Source: an uncultured Bartonella sp.
Lineage (GTDB): Bacteria; Pseudomonadota; Alphaproteobacteria; Rhizobiales; Rhizobiaceae
Length of the DNA: 22,767 nt
Direction: 5' to 3'
Assembly (NCBI GenBank): GCA_946481695.1
Contig: CAMLON010000022.1
Coordinates: forward strand, 1-22,767
Shown piece after piece: positions 8,442 to 16,640 of the stretch. The stretch's first letter is position 1. Every line of letters starts with the position of its first letter. The translations under genes were made by a program, and so were the position numbers. The notes under the pieces were generated by a model that made no database searches, had not been told where the DNA came from, and was given only the letters and a program-made list of their open reading frames with translations.

Positions 8442-9729
8442 TTGAAACGGGTATCTTGCACCAATAGCGAAACTTTTATCTTTATTTTAGAGGAATATTT
8501 TTCCAAAAAAATCGTTTGAAGTGAATCGTATCCTTTTTTGCGGCTTTATAGAGAAATAATTATCCGGTTAAAGAATACAACGGGAAGTGTGTTCAAGGCT
8601 ATCTATGATTGGGAAAAGCCTGTGAAAGTACTGGGGTAATTTTGAAGTTGGAAAAATATCACGAATAGAGAAATTTATCGGCATGAATTTATCGGGTTGG
8701 AAATTCCGTGCGTTTGAAACATTGATCGGCTGAAACACTGGCGAGCAAAAATACCGGCTTGTTCAAACTCTCGCTAATCCAATTTTCCTGTGAGCCCGCA
8801 ACGCGTGGTGACCTTGAATTGCATTGATCTTGACAATTTTTGCTAAAGGGAAAAAGGGGGGTGACTTTCTGTGGAAGTGCAGGCCTGTGATTATCCAATT
8901 GATTGCGGATTTTAGAGGTTTTTTGCCCCTTCGAGAGGGAATTGGTATTGAAACGGGCGACTTTTCATAGCTATCACTTCCAAAGTAGATGAAGAATTTA
9001 GGCAGTCAATTTGAAAGTTCAGGTTTCCGACATCTGAGCTTTCAGAAATACCAGCGCGTTTCTTTTATAGGGAGAGGGAGTATTAGAGGAGGGTGCCAAA
9101 TGCCCGACGAATGGATTTGCAAGGCACCTTGAAAGTTGGCGCAGTTTTGACGTCTAGAAAATTTTATTCACCAGTATTGGTGTCGTCAAAGTTTCAAACT
9201 CTTGTAACTTATTGGAAAATTTCCGAAACGGGAATTTTTATTAACAAATATGTTTAGTCGGCGGTTGTTCATGACCGGACATAGCCAAGAGTTCTGAATT
9301 CGATTTTGTTAAATCAAACGATTGTTAAAATAAATGGTCGGGAAACTACTGTTGCAAAAATATATCGTGGTGTCGAGCTGTCGGCCTCGTGGGAGCTATC
9401 AAACTTTTACGGCTACATAGTTTTTATCCTTGAAGATCAGAAAAAGAGCACGGGCACCCACTTTATTAAATGTTCGTGCGTCTTGGGTTTGTGGACGTTC
9501 CGGATTCGCAAATGGCATAAATTGACGGCTAGTCCCGATTTACAGATGGTGAGGATTTGTTGATAAGGCGGATCTCCCGGCTGAAATTGAATTTCAGATA
9601 AGAAGGGCTTTTGGGTGAGCTGGTCTTTTTCCCTTGCCTGATTACGATATTGCCAAGTTGCTTTCGCCTTGAGGCGCAGTTTCGGCAGTTACCGATAAAT
9701 GTCAACACTCTAAAAAGGGGAAACAAAGA
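8442..9729. other. gene-poor intergenic region
   Basis: About 1.3 kb without a gene I can support. The longest frames (minus 8689-8898, plus 9306-9563 from a TTG) lack ribosome sites, recognisable domains and normal composition. Structured spots are present. A nested inverted repeat has outer arms TTTGACG (9146-9152) and CGTCAAA (9184-9190) around CACCA-GTAT-TGGTG (9169-9182). A hairpin AAAATTTCCG-AAA-CGGGAATTTT (9216-9238) is followed by TTATT on the plus strand. The region may be decayed coding sequence or hold a small RNA; I cannot tell. Confidence 0.45.
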
Positions 9730-9751
9730 GCGGGGACTTGTATGTCCCCGC
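9730..9751 (-). terminator. intrinsic terminator of the MFS transporter gene
   Basis: A perfect 8-bp GC-rich stem, GCGGGGAC (9730-9737) with GTCCCCGC (9744-9751), closes a 6-nt loop, starting 11 nt beyond the MFS stop. On the minus strand it is followed by the T-rich stretch CTCTTTGTTTCCCCTTTTT. Confidence 0.7.
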
Positions 9752-9762
9752 CAGGCAATGGT

Positions 9763-10956
9763 TTAGTTTGTATTTGATGAGCAACATTCCGCTAATTTCT
9801 GCTTTGCTTGATGTTTTGCAAAAAGGCTTGAGAGAACCGCAAGGAAAAGTGCTGCAAAAGAAAGGCAAGCACCTGCCCAGTTCGGCGAGGCATAGCCGAA
9901 GCCATAAGCGATCACCAGACCTCCGAGCCATGAACCCAGTGCATTACCAAGGTTGAAAAAACCGATATTGACTGCCGAAGCAAGATTGGCACCACCTGCG
10001 GCTTTTGCTCTATCCATAACAAGGCGCTGGATTGGCGAGACGCTGGCAAAACCGAAGGCAGCCATGAAAAATATAGAAAATACATCGGCAATTTTGTTGG
10101 CTATTGTGAAATAGAACAACAGCATTACAACCGCTTGCCCGAAGAGTGTAATATAAAGAACCGGCATCAATGCACGGTCAGCAAATTTGCCACCCAAATA
10201 ATTTCCGACAAACAAGCCTCCCCCAAAAATGAACAGAAGAAATGTAACGCCCTGATCGGAAAAATGGCCAAGCTCTTTGGCCATTGGCGCAATATAAGTA
10301 ATCGAGGTGAAAAATGCCGCAGGGCCTAAAATAGTAATGCCCATGGCAAGGAGAACATGAATATCGCCAAAAACAAATAGTTCGTTTTTCAATGATTGTT
10401 CATGATGTTTCGGCTGTTTCGGAACAAGTCGCGACGTTGCAACAAATGCAACCATACCGATAAGTGTAATGAGATAAAAGGTGGTGCGCCATGACGTCAC
10501 ATGGCTGAACCAGGTACCGGCAGGAACGCCGATAAAATTGGCTGCCGTCATGCCGCTGAACATGAAGGCGATTGCGCTGGTTCGCTTATCTTGCGGTACG
10601 AGGTCGGCAGCAAGGACAGAAGCAATACCGATGAAAACCCCGTGACAAAGCGAATTGATAACCCGCCCGAAAATAGCGGTGGTAAAATTGGGTGAAAGAG
10701 CAGTCAGAAAATTTCCGACGATGAAAAATGTCAATGCAAGAAGCAGCAACTTTTTCTTTTCGACATTGCTTCCCAATATGATGATAATCGGAGTTCCGAA
10801 AAACACTCCCAATGCATAAGAGGTTGCCAAGAAACCGGCAGCCGAGACCGAAATGTGAAAATCTGCCTGAATGGCCGGCAATAGGCCGGAAATAATATAT
10901 TCTGTTGTGCCGATACCGAAAGCGGCAATTGCAAAAGCCCATAAAGCAGCTGGCAT
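9763..10956 (-). CDS. MFS transporter, DHA1 family (AraJ/YdhP-like exporter)
   Basis: A 397-residue inner-membrane protein with the hydrophobic pattern of a 12-helix major facilitator. The opening FAIAAFGIGTTEYIISGLLP, the first-loop region GTPIIIILGSNVEKKKLLL, and the segment GMTAANFIGVPAGTWF in the middle of the N-half (the antiporter motif C region) place it in the drug:H+ antiporter DHA1 group, near AraJ/YdhP-like sugar and drug exporters. A charged linker (PKQPKHHEQSLKNE) separates the halves. The start has AGGGAA upstream. It is divergent from an HxlR-family regulator 104 nt away, a frequent arrangement for efflux of a toxic compound. The substrate cannot be read from sequence. Confidence 0.9.
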   Translation of the reverse strand: MPAALWAFAIAAFGIGTTEYIISGLLPAIQADFHISVSAAGFLATSYALGVFFGTPIIIILGSNVEKKKLLLLALTFFIVGNFLTALSPNFTTAIFGRVINSLCHGVFIGIASVLAADLVPQDKRTSAIAFMFSGMTAANFIGVPAGTWFSHVTSWRTTFYLITLIGMVAFVATSRLVPKQPKHHEQSLKNELFVFGDIHVLLAMGITILGPAAFFTSITYIAPMAKELGHFSDQGVTFLLFIFGGGLFVGNYLGGKFADRALMPVLYITLFGQAVVMLLFYFTIANKIADVFSIFFMAAFGFASVSPIQRLVMDRAKAAGGANLASAVNIGFFNLGNALGSWLGGLVIAYGFGYASPNWAGACLSFAALFLAVLSSLFAKHQAKQKLAECCSSNTN

Positions 10957-11060
10957 AATGATATTCCCTGATTTGTTAGATACAGGAAACAGCTAGGCTA
11001 GTAGTAAAAAATATGCTAGAAGGTACTTGATAGGGACATAGATACCAAAAAGTGACTATT

Positions 11061-11465
11061 ATGCCGAAAAACACCAATGAAAACCTCGTCTTTGTCGAAA
11101 CCTGCCCGGCACGAAGAATTATGGAATTATTTTCGGTCAAGTGGAAAAGCATGCTTCTGCACGCATTGTTCCATTGGCCGAATGGCAAATGCCGCACCGG
11201 CGAATTGCAACGCGCTTTACCGGGAATTTCCAAAAAAATGATGATCCAGACATTGCGTGATCTTGAAGAAGGGGGGCTGGTTCATCGCCATGTCTATACA
11301 GTTGTTCCCCCCAAGGTAGAATATTCGCTCACCCCGCTTGGAAAAAGATTTTGCGAACCGGTTGAAATGTTGTTTGATTGGGGAAAAAGCAACTGTGACG
11401 CATTGGAAAAATTTGAAAAAAACCAGAATAAGAACGCAAAACAGGATGAGAAACCCGCTCATTAA
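11061..11465 (+). CDS. HxlR-family winged-helix regulator
   Basis: A small DNA-binding protein of about 134 residues. The family core is clear: CPARRIMELFSVKWKSMLLH, then the recognition-helix region LPGISKKMMIQTLRDLEEGG, the wing VHRHVYTVVPPKVEYSLT and PLGKRF. A conserved cysteine sits just before the first helix, the position that senses reactive electrophiles, quinones or disulfide stress in YodB/HypR-type members. The tail (after WGKSNCDALEKF) is lysine- and asparagine-rich and probably disordered. I took the ATG at 11061; an in-frame GTG at 11052 is possible, and neither has a good ribosome site. Divergence from the MFS gene makes it the likely local repressor of that exporter. Confidence 0.9.
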   Translation: MPKNTNENLVFVETCPARRIMELFSVKWKSMLLHALFHWPNGKCRTGELQRALPGISKKMMIQTLRDLEEGGLVHRHVYTVVPPKVEYSLTPLGKRFCEPVEMLFDWGKSNCDALEKFEKNQNKNAKQDEKPAH

Positions 11466-11719
11466 TGCGTTGGTAAAATGATGGCAGAAGCCCCACGTAG
11501 CGTTAGTAAAACAAAGAGTTATTTTCCCTTGCTTAGTTTTGCGGTAAACATCAGCCGAGTAAGTGAAACTTGAGAAAATTTGCCTTCTTGTTCTTGTCTT
11601 CCCCGTTCACCGCAGTCGGGATTTTCAAGGAACAAAATCGTTAGCGATGCTTACGGTTAAAACTATTGTAGCTATGCACACCCCATCCGGTATAGCTGGT
11701 TTTTTAATAACATTCAGAT
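11466..11719. other. intergenic region between convergent genes
   Basis: No gene is seen. Near its right end CCGG-TATAG-CTGG (11687-11699) is followed by six T on the plus strand. With only a four-pair stem this is a weak candidate end for the HxlR-family transcript. Confidence 0.35.
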
Positions 11720-11749
11720 AAAGGAGGGGAACTTTTGCTCCCTTCCTTT
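11720..11749 (-). terminator. possible terminator of the ABC importer operon
   Basis: An 11-bp stem (one G-T pair), AAAGGAGGGGA (11720-11730) with TCCCTTCCTTT (11739-11749), closes an 8-nt loop. It lies 46 nt beyond the permease stop. The T-run on the minus side is short (TTTATCT), so termination is plausible but not assured. Because the genes on both sides converge here it may serve both. Confidence 0.45.
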
Positions 11750-11795
11750 TAAAATCCGGTTTAAGTGTTCTTTATCAACCGGGTAGCGGGTGAGA

Positions 11796-12545
11796 TCAGC
11801 CAAGGCGGCGGGCGGCCGCGCGAACTGCGCTATCGAGCACATAGCCGATCAATCCGATAAGCAGAATGGTTGACATCAGCTCAGGATAAGCAAGCCGGTC
11901 GCGTGTATCGAGAATGAAATAGCCGAGGCCTGCCGAAACCCCCAACATTTCACAAGGCACAATGATAATCCATGCAATGCCGATAGCCAAACGGATCCCC
12001 GTCATCATATGGCTCAAAATTCCCGGAAAAACCACATAGAGCAATGTTTCACTTTGTGTTGCAGCAAGGCTTTTTGCAACCAGCAGAAAATGCCGGTCAA
12101 GTTGTTTGACACCTGCTGCCGTGTTGAACATGATTGGCCAGACGGTTGCAAAGGTAAGAAGAAAATAGATCGGCTTGTCGCCAATGCCGAAAACCATCAC
12201 GGCAATCGGCATCCACGACAATGGTGAGATCATGCGCAGAAACTGGAATGCGGGACCGGTCGCTCTTTCCACCCATGGTTTGGCGCCGATTAAAAGCCCG
12301 ACAGGCACACCGATGATGAGTGCAAAAAGCAAACCGACGACAATGCGTTTAAGGCTGATGAGAGCGTGAAGAAGCAAGTCGGAGCCGGTCAACAAGTGCC
12401 AGAAAGTGGGCAATGTTTCCTCAACTGAAAAACGGCTTGCAAAGCTGTTCTTGGCACTCAAAACATCTGTTCCAAGCCACCAGAGGAAAAGAAGCACAAC
12501 AAGTCCCGATAGACCGGACAAATGGCGAAGGCAGCTTTTCATCAC
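11796..12545 (-). CDS. ABC importer permease (SsuC/TauC/NrtB type)
   Basis: A 249-residue inner-membrane permease of the BPD_transp_1 family with about six hydrophobic segments. The cytoplasmic coupling (EAA) loop is visible as SLAATQSETLLYVVFPGILS followed by GIRLAIGIAWIIIVPCEMLG, as in sulfonate, taurine and nitrate importers. A strong ribosome site (GGGGAG) precedes the ATG. It is last in the operon, 12 nt after the binding-protein gene, with the ATPase and a flavoprotein upstream. Confidence 0.92.
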   Translation of the reverse strand: MMKSCLRHLSGLSGLVVLLFLWWLGTDVLSAKNSFASRFSVEETLPTFWHLLTGSDLLLHALISLKRIVVGLLFALIIGVPVGLLIGAKPWVERATGPAFQFLRMISPLSWMPIAVMVFGIGDKPIYFLLTFATVWPIMFNTAAGVKQLDRHFLLVAKSLAATQSETLLYVVFPGILSHMMTGIRLAIGIAWIIIVPCEMLGVSAGLGYFILDTRDRLAYPELMSTILLIGLIGYVLDSAVRAAARRLG

Positions 12546-12557
12546 GCTTTCTCCCCG

Positions 12558-13745
12558 TTAAACTTCAATCTCTTCATTGCGCACGAAACTGTCTTTCATG
12601 CCGAAAGCGGGAAGTCCGCCAACTTCGCTTAAGGCGTGTTTGACAAATTGGTCGTCAACAAGGTCTTTTGCCGCAAAAGCCGGATCAAGCGTTTGAAGAA
12701 ATGCGTTATCCCCTTCAATCAATGTGTCTTTCAGCCGTCTTACCAGCTCTTCCGTGTAGCTTGGATAAGGATAGGGTTGAAAATCTATGCGTTTCTCAAG
12801 CCAGTCGGGGTGGATGATTGCACCCGATTTTTCATAAAACCGGTTATCGTCTTCGCTTGAAACAAGAACACGTTTGAGAACATCGGAACCGAAAGGCATA
12901 TATTTGTTCGGATTTTCTTTGGAAAGAAGAAGCGCTGTTTCTTCGCGGTTCTTTGCTGTCCACAATTGCGCTTTGACCATGGCGGATACGACTTTTTGCG
13001 ACCATTCGGGGCGCTCCTTCAGGTCGTTTTCCTGCATACAGACAAGACAGCAGGCATGGTCACGCCAGACATCGGCTGTAAATCTTGCAAGTTTTGAAAC
13101 TTTGGCCGCTTCACCTGCCGCATTGAAGGGTTCTGCAACGATAAAGCCCGAAACCTGACCATTGGCAACAGCCGGTATCATATCCGATGGTGCCATGATC
13201 ACCATATTGACTTCATTTTTTTCAATTGTGCCGCTTTTTCTCGAAACAGGTGTCAAGCCGTTTTTGCGCAAGATCATTTGTAAAACGACTGTGTGGATTG
13301 AATACCAGAATGGTATAGCAACGTTTTTGCCGCCAAGATCGGAAATGGAATTGATGTCATTGGCAACAGAAAAACCGGAGCCGCTCATATGGTTCCAGGC
13401 AACCACTTTAAGTGGCGCCTTGCTTGAATAGCGTGCCCAGATAGCGATTGGCGAAAGAACATGCATCACATTGATCTGGCCAGCAAAAAAAGCTTCCACA
13501 ATTTGTGACCAGCTCCGAAAGAGAACCGGTTTTTCGGCTTTCAAACCTTCGTTTTCAAAAAAGCCTTTACCATGAGCTACAAGCAATGCGGTTGCGTCGG
13601 TGATAGGCAAATAGCCGACTTTTACCGGCTCATCCTTTTCCTGTGACCGTGCTCTTCCAATATTTAAAAACGGCAAAGCGCCGCTTGCCGTTAATAAAGC
13701 TGATAGCCGCAAAATGTCGCGGCGGGAAAAATACTCATCTTTCAT
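12558..13745 (-). CDS. ABC importer substrate-binding protein (NrtA/SsuA-like, Tat-exported)
   Basis: A periplasmic solute-binding protein of the NMT1/NrtA-like class, 395 residues. The N-terminus has a twin-arginine signal (SRRDILRLSALLTASGALPF, probable cleavage after ARS near residue 34) and no lipobox cysteine, so it should be exported folded and released. The mature start VKVGYLPITDATALLVAHGK and the segments FRSWSQIVEAFFAGQINVMH and VAIPFWYSIHTVVLQMIL match nitrate/bicarbonate/sulfonate-type binding proteins. Its ATG overlaps the ATPase stop by 4 nt. Tat export of a binding protein is uncommon but known in this class. The ligand cannot be assigned; an organosulfur or related small molecule is inferred from the neighbouring flavoprotein. 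Confidence 0.9.
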   Translation of the reverse strand: MKDEYFSRRDILRLSALLTASGALPFLNIGRARSQEKDEPVKVGYLPITDATALLVAHGKGFFENEGLKAEKPVLFRSWSQIVEAFFAGQINVMHVLSPIAIWARYSSKAPLKVVAWNHMSGSGFSVANDINSISDLGGKNVAIPFWYSIHTVVLQMILRKNGLTPVSRKSGTIEKNEVNMVIMAPSDMIPAVANGQVSGFIVAEPFNAAGEAAKVSKLARFTADVWRDHACCLVCMQENDLKERPEWSQKVVSAMVKAQLWTAKNREETALLLSKENPNKYMPFGSDVLKRVLVSSEDDNRFYEKSGAIIHPDWLEKRIDFQPYPYPSYTEELVRRLKDTLIEGDNAFLQTLDPAFAAKDLVDDQFVKHALSEVGGLPAFGMKDSFVRNEEIEV

Positions 13746-14527
13746 ATTTCATCTCTTTTTTTAAGTCCTGCATCTCTCAAAGCTGCAAGTATTTCGATAC
13801 GGATTTTGCCAAGTTCTTCGACAAAGTTATTGCGTGGCTTGGGGAAATTGATTGTCCACGTGCCGATAATGTTTGCCGGTTTTCCGCCAAGCAGAATAAT
13901 GCGTTCGCTAACAAGCAATGCCTCGTCAATATCGTGAGTGACAAGAAGTGTTGAAGCGGAGAATTCTTTAACGAGTTTAATCAGCAGATTTTGCATATCC
14001 TGCCGTGTCAATTCATCAAGTGCGCCGAACGGTTCGTCAAGAAAAAGCACTTCCGGATTTCTTGCAAAACAACGCGCCAATCCTGCCCGCTGTGCCATGC
14101 CGCCGGAAAGCTCGGAAGGGCGTAGTTTGCGCGCATAATCAAGCCCCACTTCGTGGATCGCTTTATTTACCCGATTTTGCCGTTCGCTTTTTTCAAGCTT
14201 TTCACGGTTTTTGAAATCAAGGCCAAAGGCCACATTTTTTTCCAATGTCAGCCACGGCAATAAACCCGGATTTTGAAAGGCCACAGCAATATTCGGGTCA
14301 ACACGAGTAAGCTCTTTGCCGTGAACAAAAATATGTCCACCATTCGGCTTTTGCAGGCCGGAAAGTACACGTAAAAGGCTCGATTTTCCAACGCCACTTG
14401 GCCCCAGAATGGAAACAATTTCATTCTTTCCGATTGCAAGGTTGAAATTTTCAAGAATAGCGGGTGCATCGTCGCGATATCGCAAAACGATGTTTTTAGC
14501 TTCAAGAAGGGGGGCTTTTTCTGTCAT
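13742..14527 (-). CDS. ABC importer ATPase (SsuB/TauB/NrtD type)
   Basis: The cytoplasmic ATPase that powers the importer, 261 residues. Walker A is GPSGVGKSS (residues 42-50), the Q-loop is VAFQNPGLLPWLTLEKNVAF, the signature is ELSGGMAQRAGLARCFARNP, Walker B is VLFLDEPFGALDELT and the switch histidine is in LLVTHDIDEALL. The PWLTLEKNVAFGL segment is typical of the sulfonate/nitrate/taurine subfamily. It follows the flavoprotein gene by 25 nt and overlaps the binding-protein gene by 4 nt, which supports one transcript. Confidence 0.94.
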   Translation of the reverse strand: MTEKAPLLEAKNIVLRYRDDAPAILENFNLAIGKNEIVSILGPSGVGKSSLLRVLSGLQKPNGGHIFVHGKELTRVDPNIAVAFQNPGLLPWLTLEKNVAFGLDFKNREKLEKSERQNRVNKAIHEVGLDYARKLRPSELSGGMAQRAGLARCFARNPEVLFLDEPFGALDELTRQDMQNLLIKLVKEFSASTLLVTHDIDEALLVSERIILLGGKPANIIGTWTINFPKPRNNFVEELGKIRIEILAALRDAGLKKRDEI

Positions 14528-14552
14528 GAATTTGAACGGATAGACGGGTTAA

Positions 14553-15611
14553 TCATGCCAAGGCTTTTTTAAGCTGCGTGACACTGGGGGTAATGATGGG
14601 AACAAAACTTGCCTCACGCAAACGACGGGGAAATCCTTCGGCAGTCTCCATGAGATAGGCACCGCCACCGCGGGTTTCCAATTCAAGCAGAACTGCTTTC
14701 CAGAGCCAGTCTGTCAAACGGATGCGGAGCTTGAACAAGTCTTCGGGAGCGCTGACAAAATGGTTGTTGTTTACGCCCTTGATAAGTGCATCGCGCAAGC
14801 TTGAAAGTTCTTTTTCTGTCTCGTCTATGTCGCCTTTGAGCGACGCTCTTCGCGCATTGAAATGTTTTTTGGCTTCGTCAATAAAGCGCGCTGCCAATCC
14901 TGAAAATAGTCCGCATTGAAGTGCGATAAAAGCCGGACGCAATGTTTTCAGCCATTCGGCAATATTGTCATGTAAAATCCGGTCAGCCGTCAAAGCAACC
15001 TTATCCATGGTGATCGCTTTTGTACCGCTTGAGCGCAAAGCAAGTAAATCGAGCGATTGGACCGTGACGCCTTTGTCGTTATTTTCAAGGCTGAAAACGA
15101 CCGCGCGTCCGTTATCAAGTTCGGCTGCGCAGGCTGCAAAAAAGCCTTGGCAGTCGATATTGGTAATCCATGGTATTTTGCCGGTAAGCTGATAGATTCC
15201 ATTGTCAAGCGAGGCAAAATTTTCCATTTTTTCAAGGCCGCAAAGATGTTTCATTAAATTGGAGAGACCGGCAGAACCGGCCATTTTACCTGATGTCAGT
15301 AGCGGCAATTGACGGCTTTTGAGCGCTTCATTCGGGCTTTGCAAAACGCATTCAATATAAGCGCGGTGCGCCCATAAGACGAAGGCAGCAGTGAACGAGG
15401 AATAGGCAATGTCGGAAATCGTCAAAATAGCATGGGCAATGGTTTTGCCATCGCCACCGAATTTTTCCGGCACACCTACGCCGGTCAATTTTTCTTTTGC
15501 CAGGCTCTCCAATATAATTTTCGAGGATTGAAACGTGGTGTCCCATTCCTCTGCATGGGCTTCAGCCCACGGATAGAGCTTATTGAAGCCCTTCAAACGA
15601 GGGGATAACAT
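14553..15611 (-). CDS. acyl-CoA dehydrogenase-like flavoprotein, possible oxidase or monooxygenase
   Basis: A 352-residue protein with the acyl-CoA dehydrogenase fold. The N-terminal helical domain has TGVGVPEKFGGDG, the middle beta-domain has KMAGSAGLSN and YQLTGKIPWITN (the usual LNGxKxWITN), and a C-terminal helical domain follows. Near the C-terminus dehydrogenases normally show RDARxxxIYEGTSEI with a catalytic Glu; here it reads LREASFVPIITPSVTQL, so that Glu is replaced by Thr. This favours a flavin-dependent oxidase or monooxygenase of the DszC/SfnB kind, though some dehydrogenases place the base elsewhere. I took the ATG at 15611; a GTG at 15656 would add 15 residues. As first gene of an SsuABC-type importer operon, it may process the imported compound, perhaps releasing sulfur. 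The fold is secure; the reaction is inference. Confidence 0.75.
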   Translation of the reverse strand: MLSPRLKGFNKLYPWAEAHAEEWDTTFQSSKIILESLAKEKLTGVGVPEKFGGDGKTIAHAILTISDIAYSSFTAAFVLWAHRAYIECVLQSPNEALKSRQLPLLTSGKMAGSAGLSNLMKHLCGLEKMENFASLDNGIYQLTGKIPWITNIDCQGFFAACAAELDNGRAVVFSLENNDKGVTVQSLDLLALRSSGTKAITMDKVALTADRILHDNIAEWLKTLRPAFIALQCGLFSGLAARFIDEAKKHFNARRASLKGDIDETEKELSSLRDALIKGVNNNHFVSAPEDLFKLRIRLTDWLWKAVLLELETRGGGAYLMETAEGFPRRLREASFVPIITPSVTQLKKALA

Positions 15612-15872
15612 TTTTAAAATTGCCCGTTGATGAGGGGTGAAGAAAAAGACAAGCACCGCTTTTTCTCGCCGCTCTTCAAGAAAGGCGCGATTGAAAAAAC
15701 GTTGAATTGTAAAGGAAGAGACATTTTAATTCCCCGCAAACTTGCTATGGACAAGCCTAATATTTCTTCTTTTCACGAATTGTTCAACCTTTTATTTTTT
15801 TATTTGCGAAAAATATTTTTCTCTTTTTAAAAAATTTTAAATAAATTTTTTAAAGGTAGTTTGGTTTGAAAC

Positions 15873-15920
15873 GGGGAAAATAATCGGTTTTCCCTCAGGA
15901 AAATGAGCTTATTTTCCTGA
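15873..15920. repeat. four alternating inverted-repeat arms
   Basis: Four arms follow each other: GGGAAAA (15874-15880), TTTTCCC (15888-15894), TCAGGAAAAT (15895-15904) and ATTTTCCTGA (15911-15920). Arms 1-2 can pair (7 bp), arms 3-4 pair perfectly (10 bp), and arms 2-3 can pair instead as TTTTCC/GGAAAA. They lie about 260-310 nt above the flavoprotein ATG. They could be clustered operators or an RNA with two exclusive folds. Confidence 0.6.
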
Positions 15921-16283
15921 TCTTTGAAGGCAGAAATTTTCTTTTGTTGAACAATTCTCGATCAGTAACGTAAAAATTTTTAAAAAATAAATTCTTTTAA
16001 AAACTATTTGGATAAGGCACGAAACCCAAATTTTCATAATTTATCACGAGTAGCAAAAAAGGCGGTAGTGACAGGCAAGATCGCCAAGGACAAAGCTGAA
16101 AACGTTTTTTCAGTTTATCATTCAAACGGTGCAGGCAAATTGTAGTGGATAAATTGTGCAGGACGAAGAGAGCGCCTTAGTCGCTTGAATTTTGCCGTCT
16201 ACCATAATTTGAGGTTAATGCTGCAAGGTTTAACATACTCACCACTTGGACGGCCGCGGAAGATAGGTGAAAAAGGTCACAAA

Positions 16284-16337
16284 GGAGTGCAATCGGGGGA
16301 GTGCAATCGGTGGAGTGCGATCGGGGGTGCGATCGGT
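16284..16337. repeat. tandem repeat, 14-bp unit, about four copies
   Basis: Units are GGAGTGCAATCGGG (16284-16297), GGAGTGCAATCGGT (16298-16311), GGAGTGCGATCGGG (16312-16325) and a 12-nt unit GGTGCGATCGGT (16326-16337) that lacks AG. The last two contain CGATCG. GC is clearly above the AT-rich surroundings. The period is not a multiple of three, so it is unlikely to be coding. Confidence 0.85.
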
Positions 16338-16597
16338 AAGCCGGCAAAAAGAATAACCAGCCTCCAAAAAATAGGTATGACAGCAGGGGTAGGATTGGCA
16401 TGGTGTGGGAGAGTTTCCGGACAACAACCGGTAAGCGGTTTTATAAAGGGAATGAAGTTCGAAAATCTTGCAAGTCATGTTCGCCGGTCATGATAGCAAA
16501 ATAAAGGGCTGCAAGCATGATGTTTCCACACTCACAGTCCTTTATATCAAAAGCATTTTTAAACCCCAAAAGAGAACAAGCCGCTTTGAGCGATTCA

Positions 16598-16640
16598 CTG
16601 AAAATCGACTTGTTTCATGCTTTTGCAATGTCGATTTTCA
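16598..16640 (-). repeat. inverted repeat just beyond lldD
   Basis: Perfect 10-bp arms TGAAAATCGA (16598-16607) and TCGATTTTCA (16631-16640), with a small nested stem CATGC-TTTT-GCA(A)TG inside, begin 10 nt beyond the lldD stop. No T-run follows on the minus strand, so it is a 3'-end stabiliser or a factor-dependent end rather than a textbook terminator. Confidence 0.5.

Noticed and set aside
9306..9563. 85-codon plus-strand frame from a TTG
   Set aside because: No ribosome site, no domain, odd composition, and it sits in a region full of stops in the other frames.
11022..11046. GGTA...TACC as an operator for the HxlR-family regulator
   Set aside because: Only the four outer bases and one inner base are symmetric; the match is too weak.
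14553..15611. Ordinary fatty-acid acyl-CoA dehydrogenase
   Set aside because: The usual catalytic Glu is replaced and the operon is an importer of the sulfonate/nitrate type; kept as a flavoprotein of unknown reaction.
16185..16493. 102-codon plus-strand frame through the 14-bp tandem repeats
   Set aside because: The repeat period is not a multiple of three and the product has no recognisable feature.
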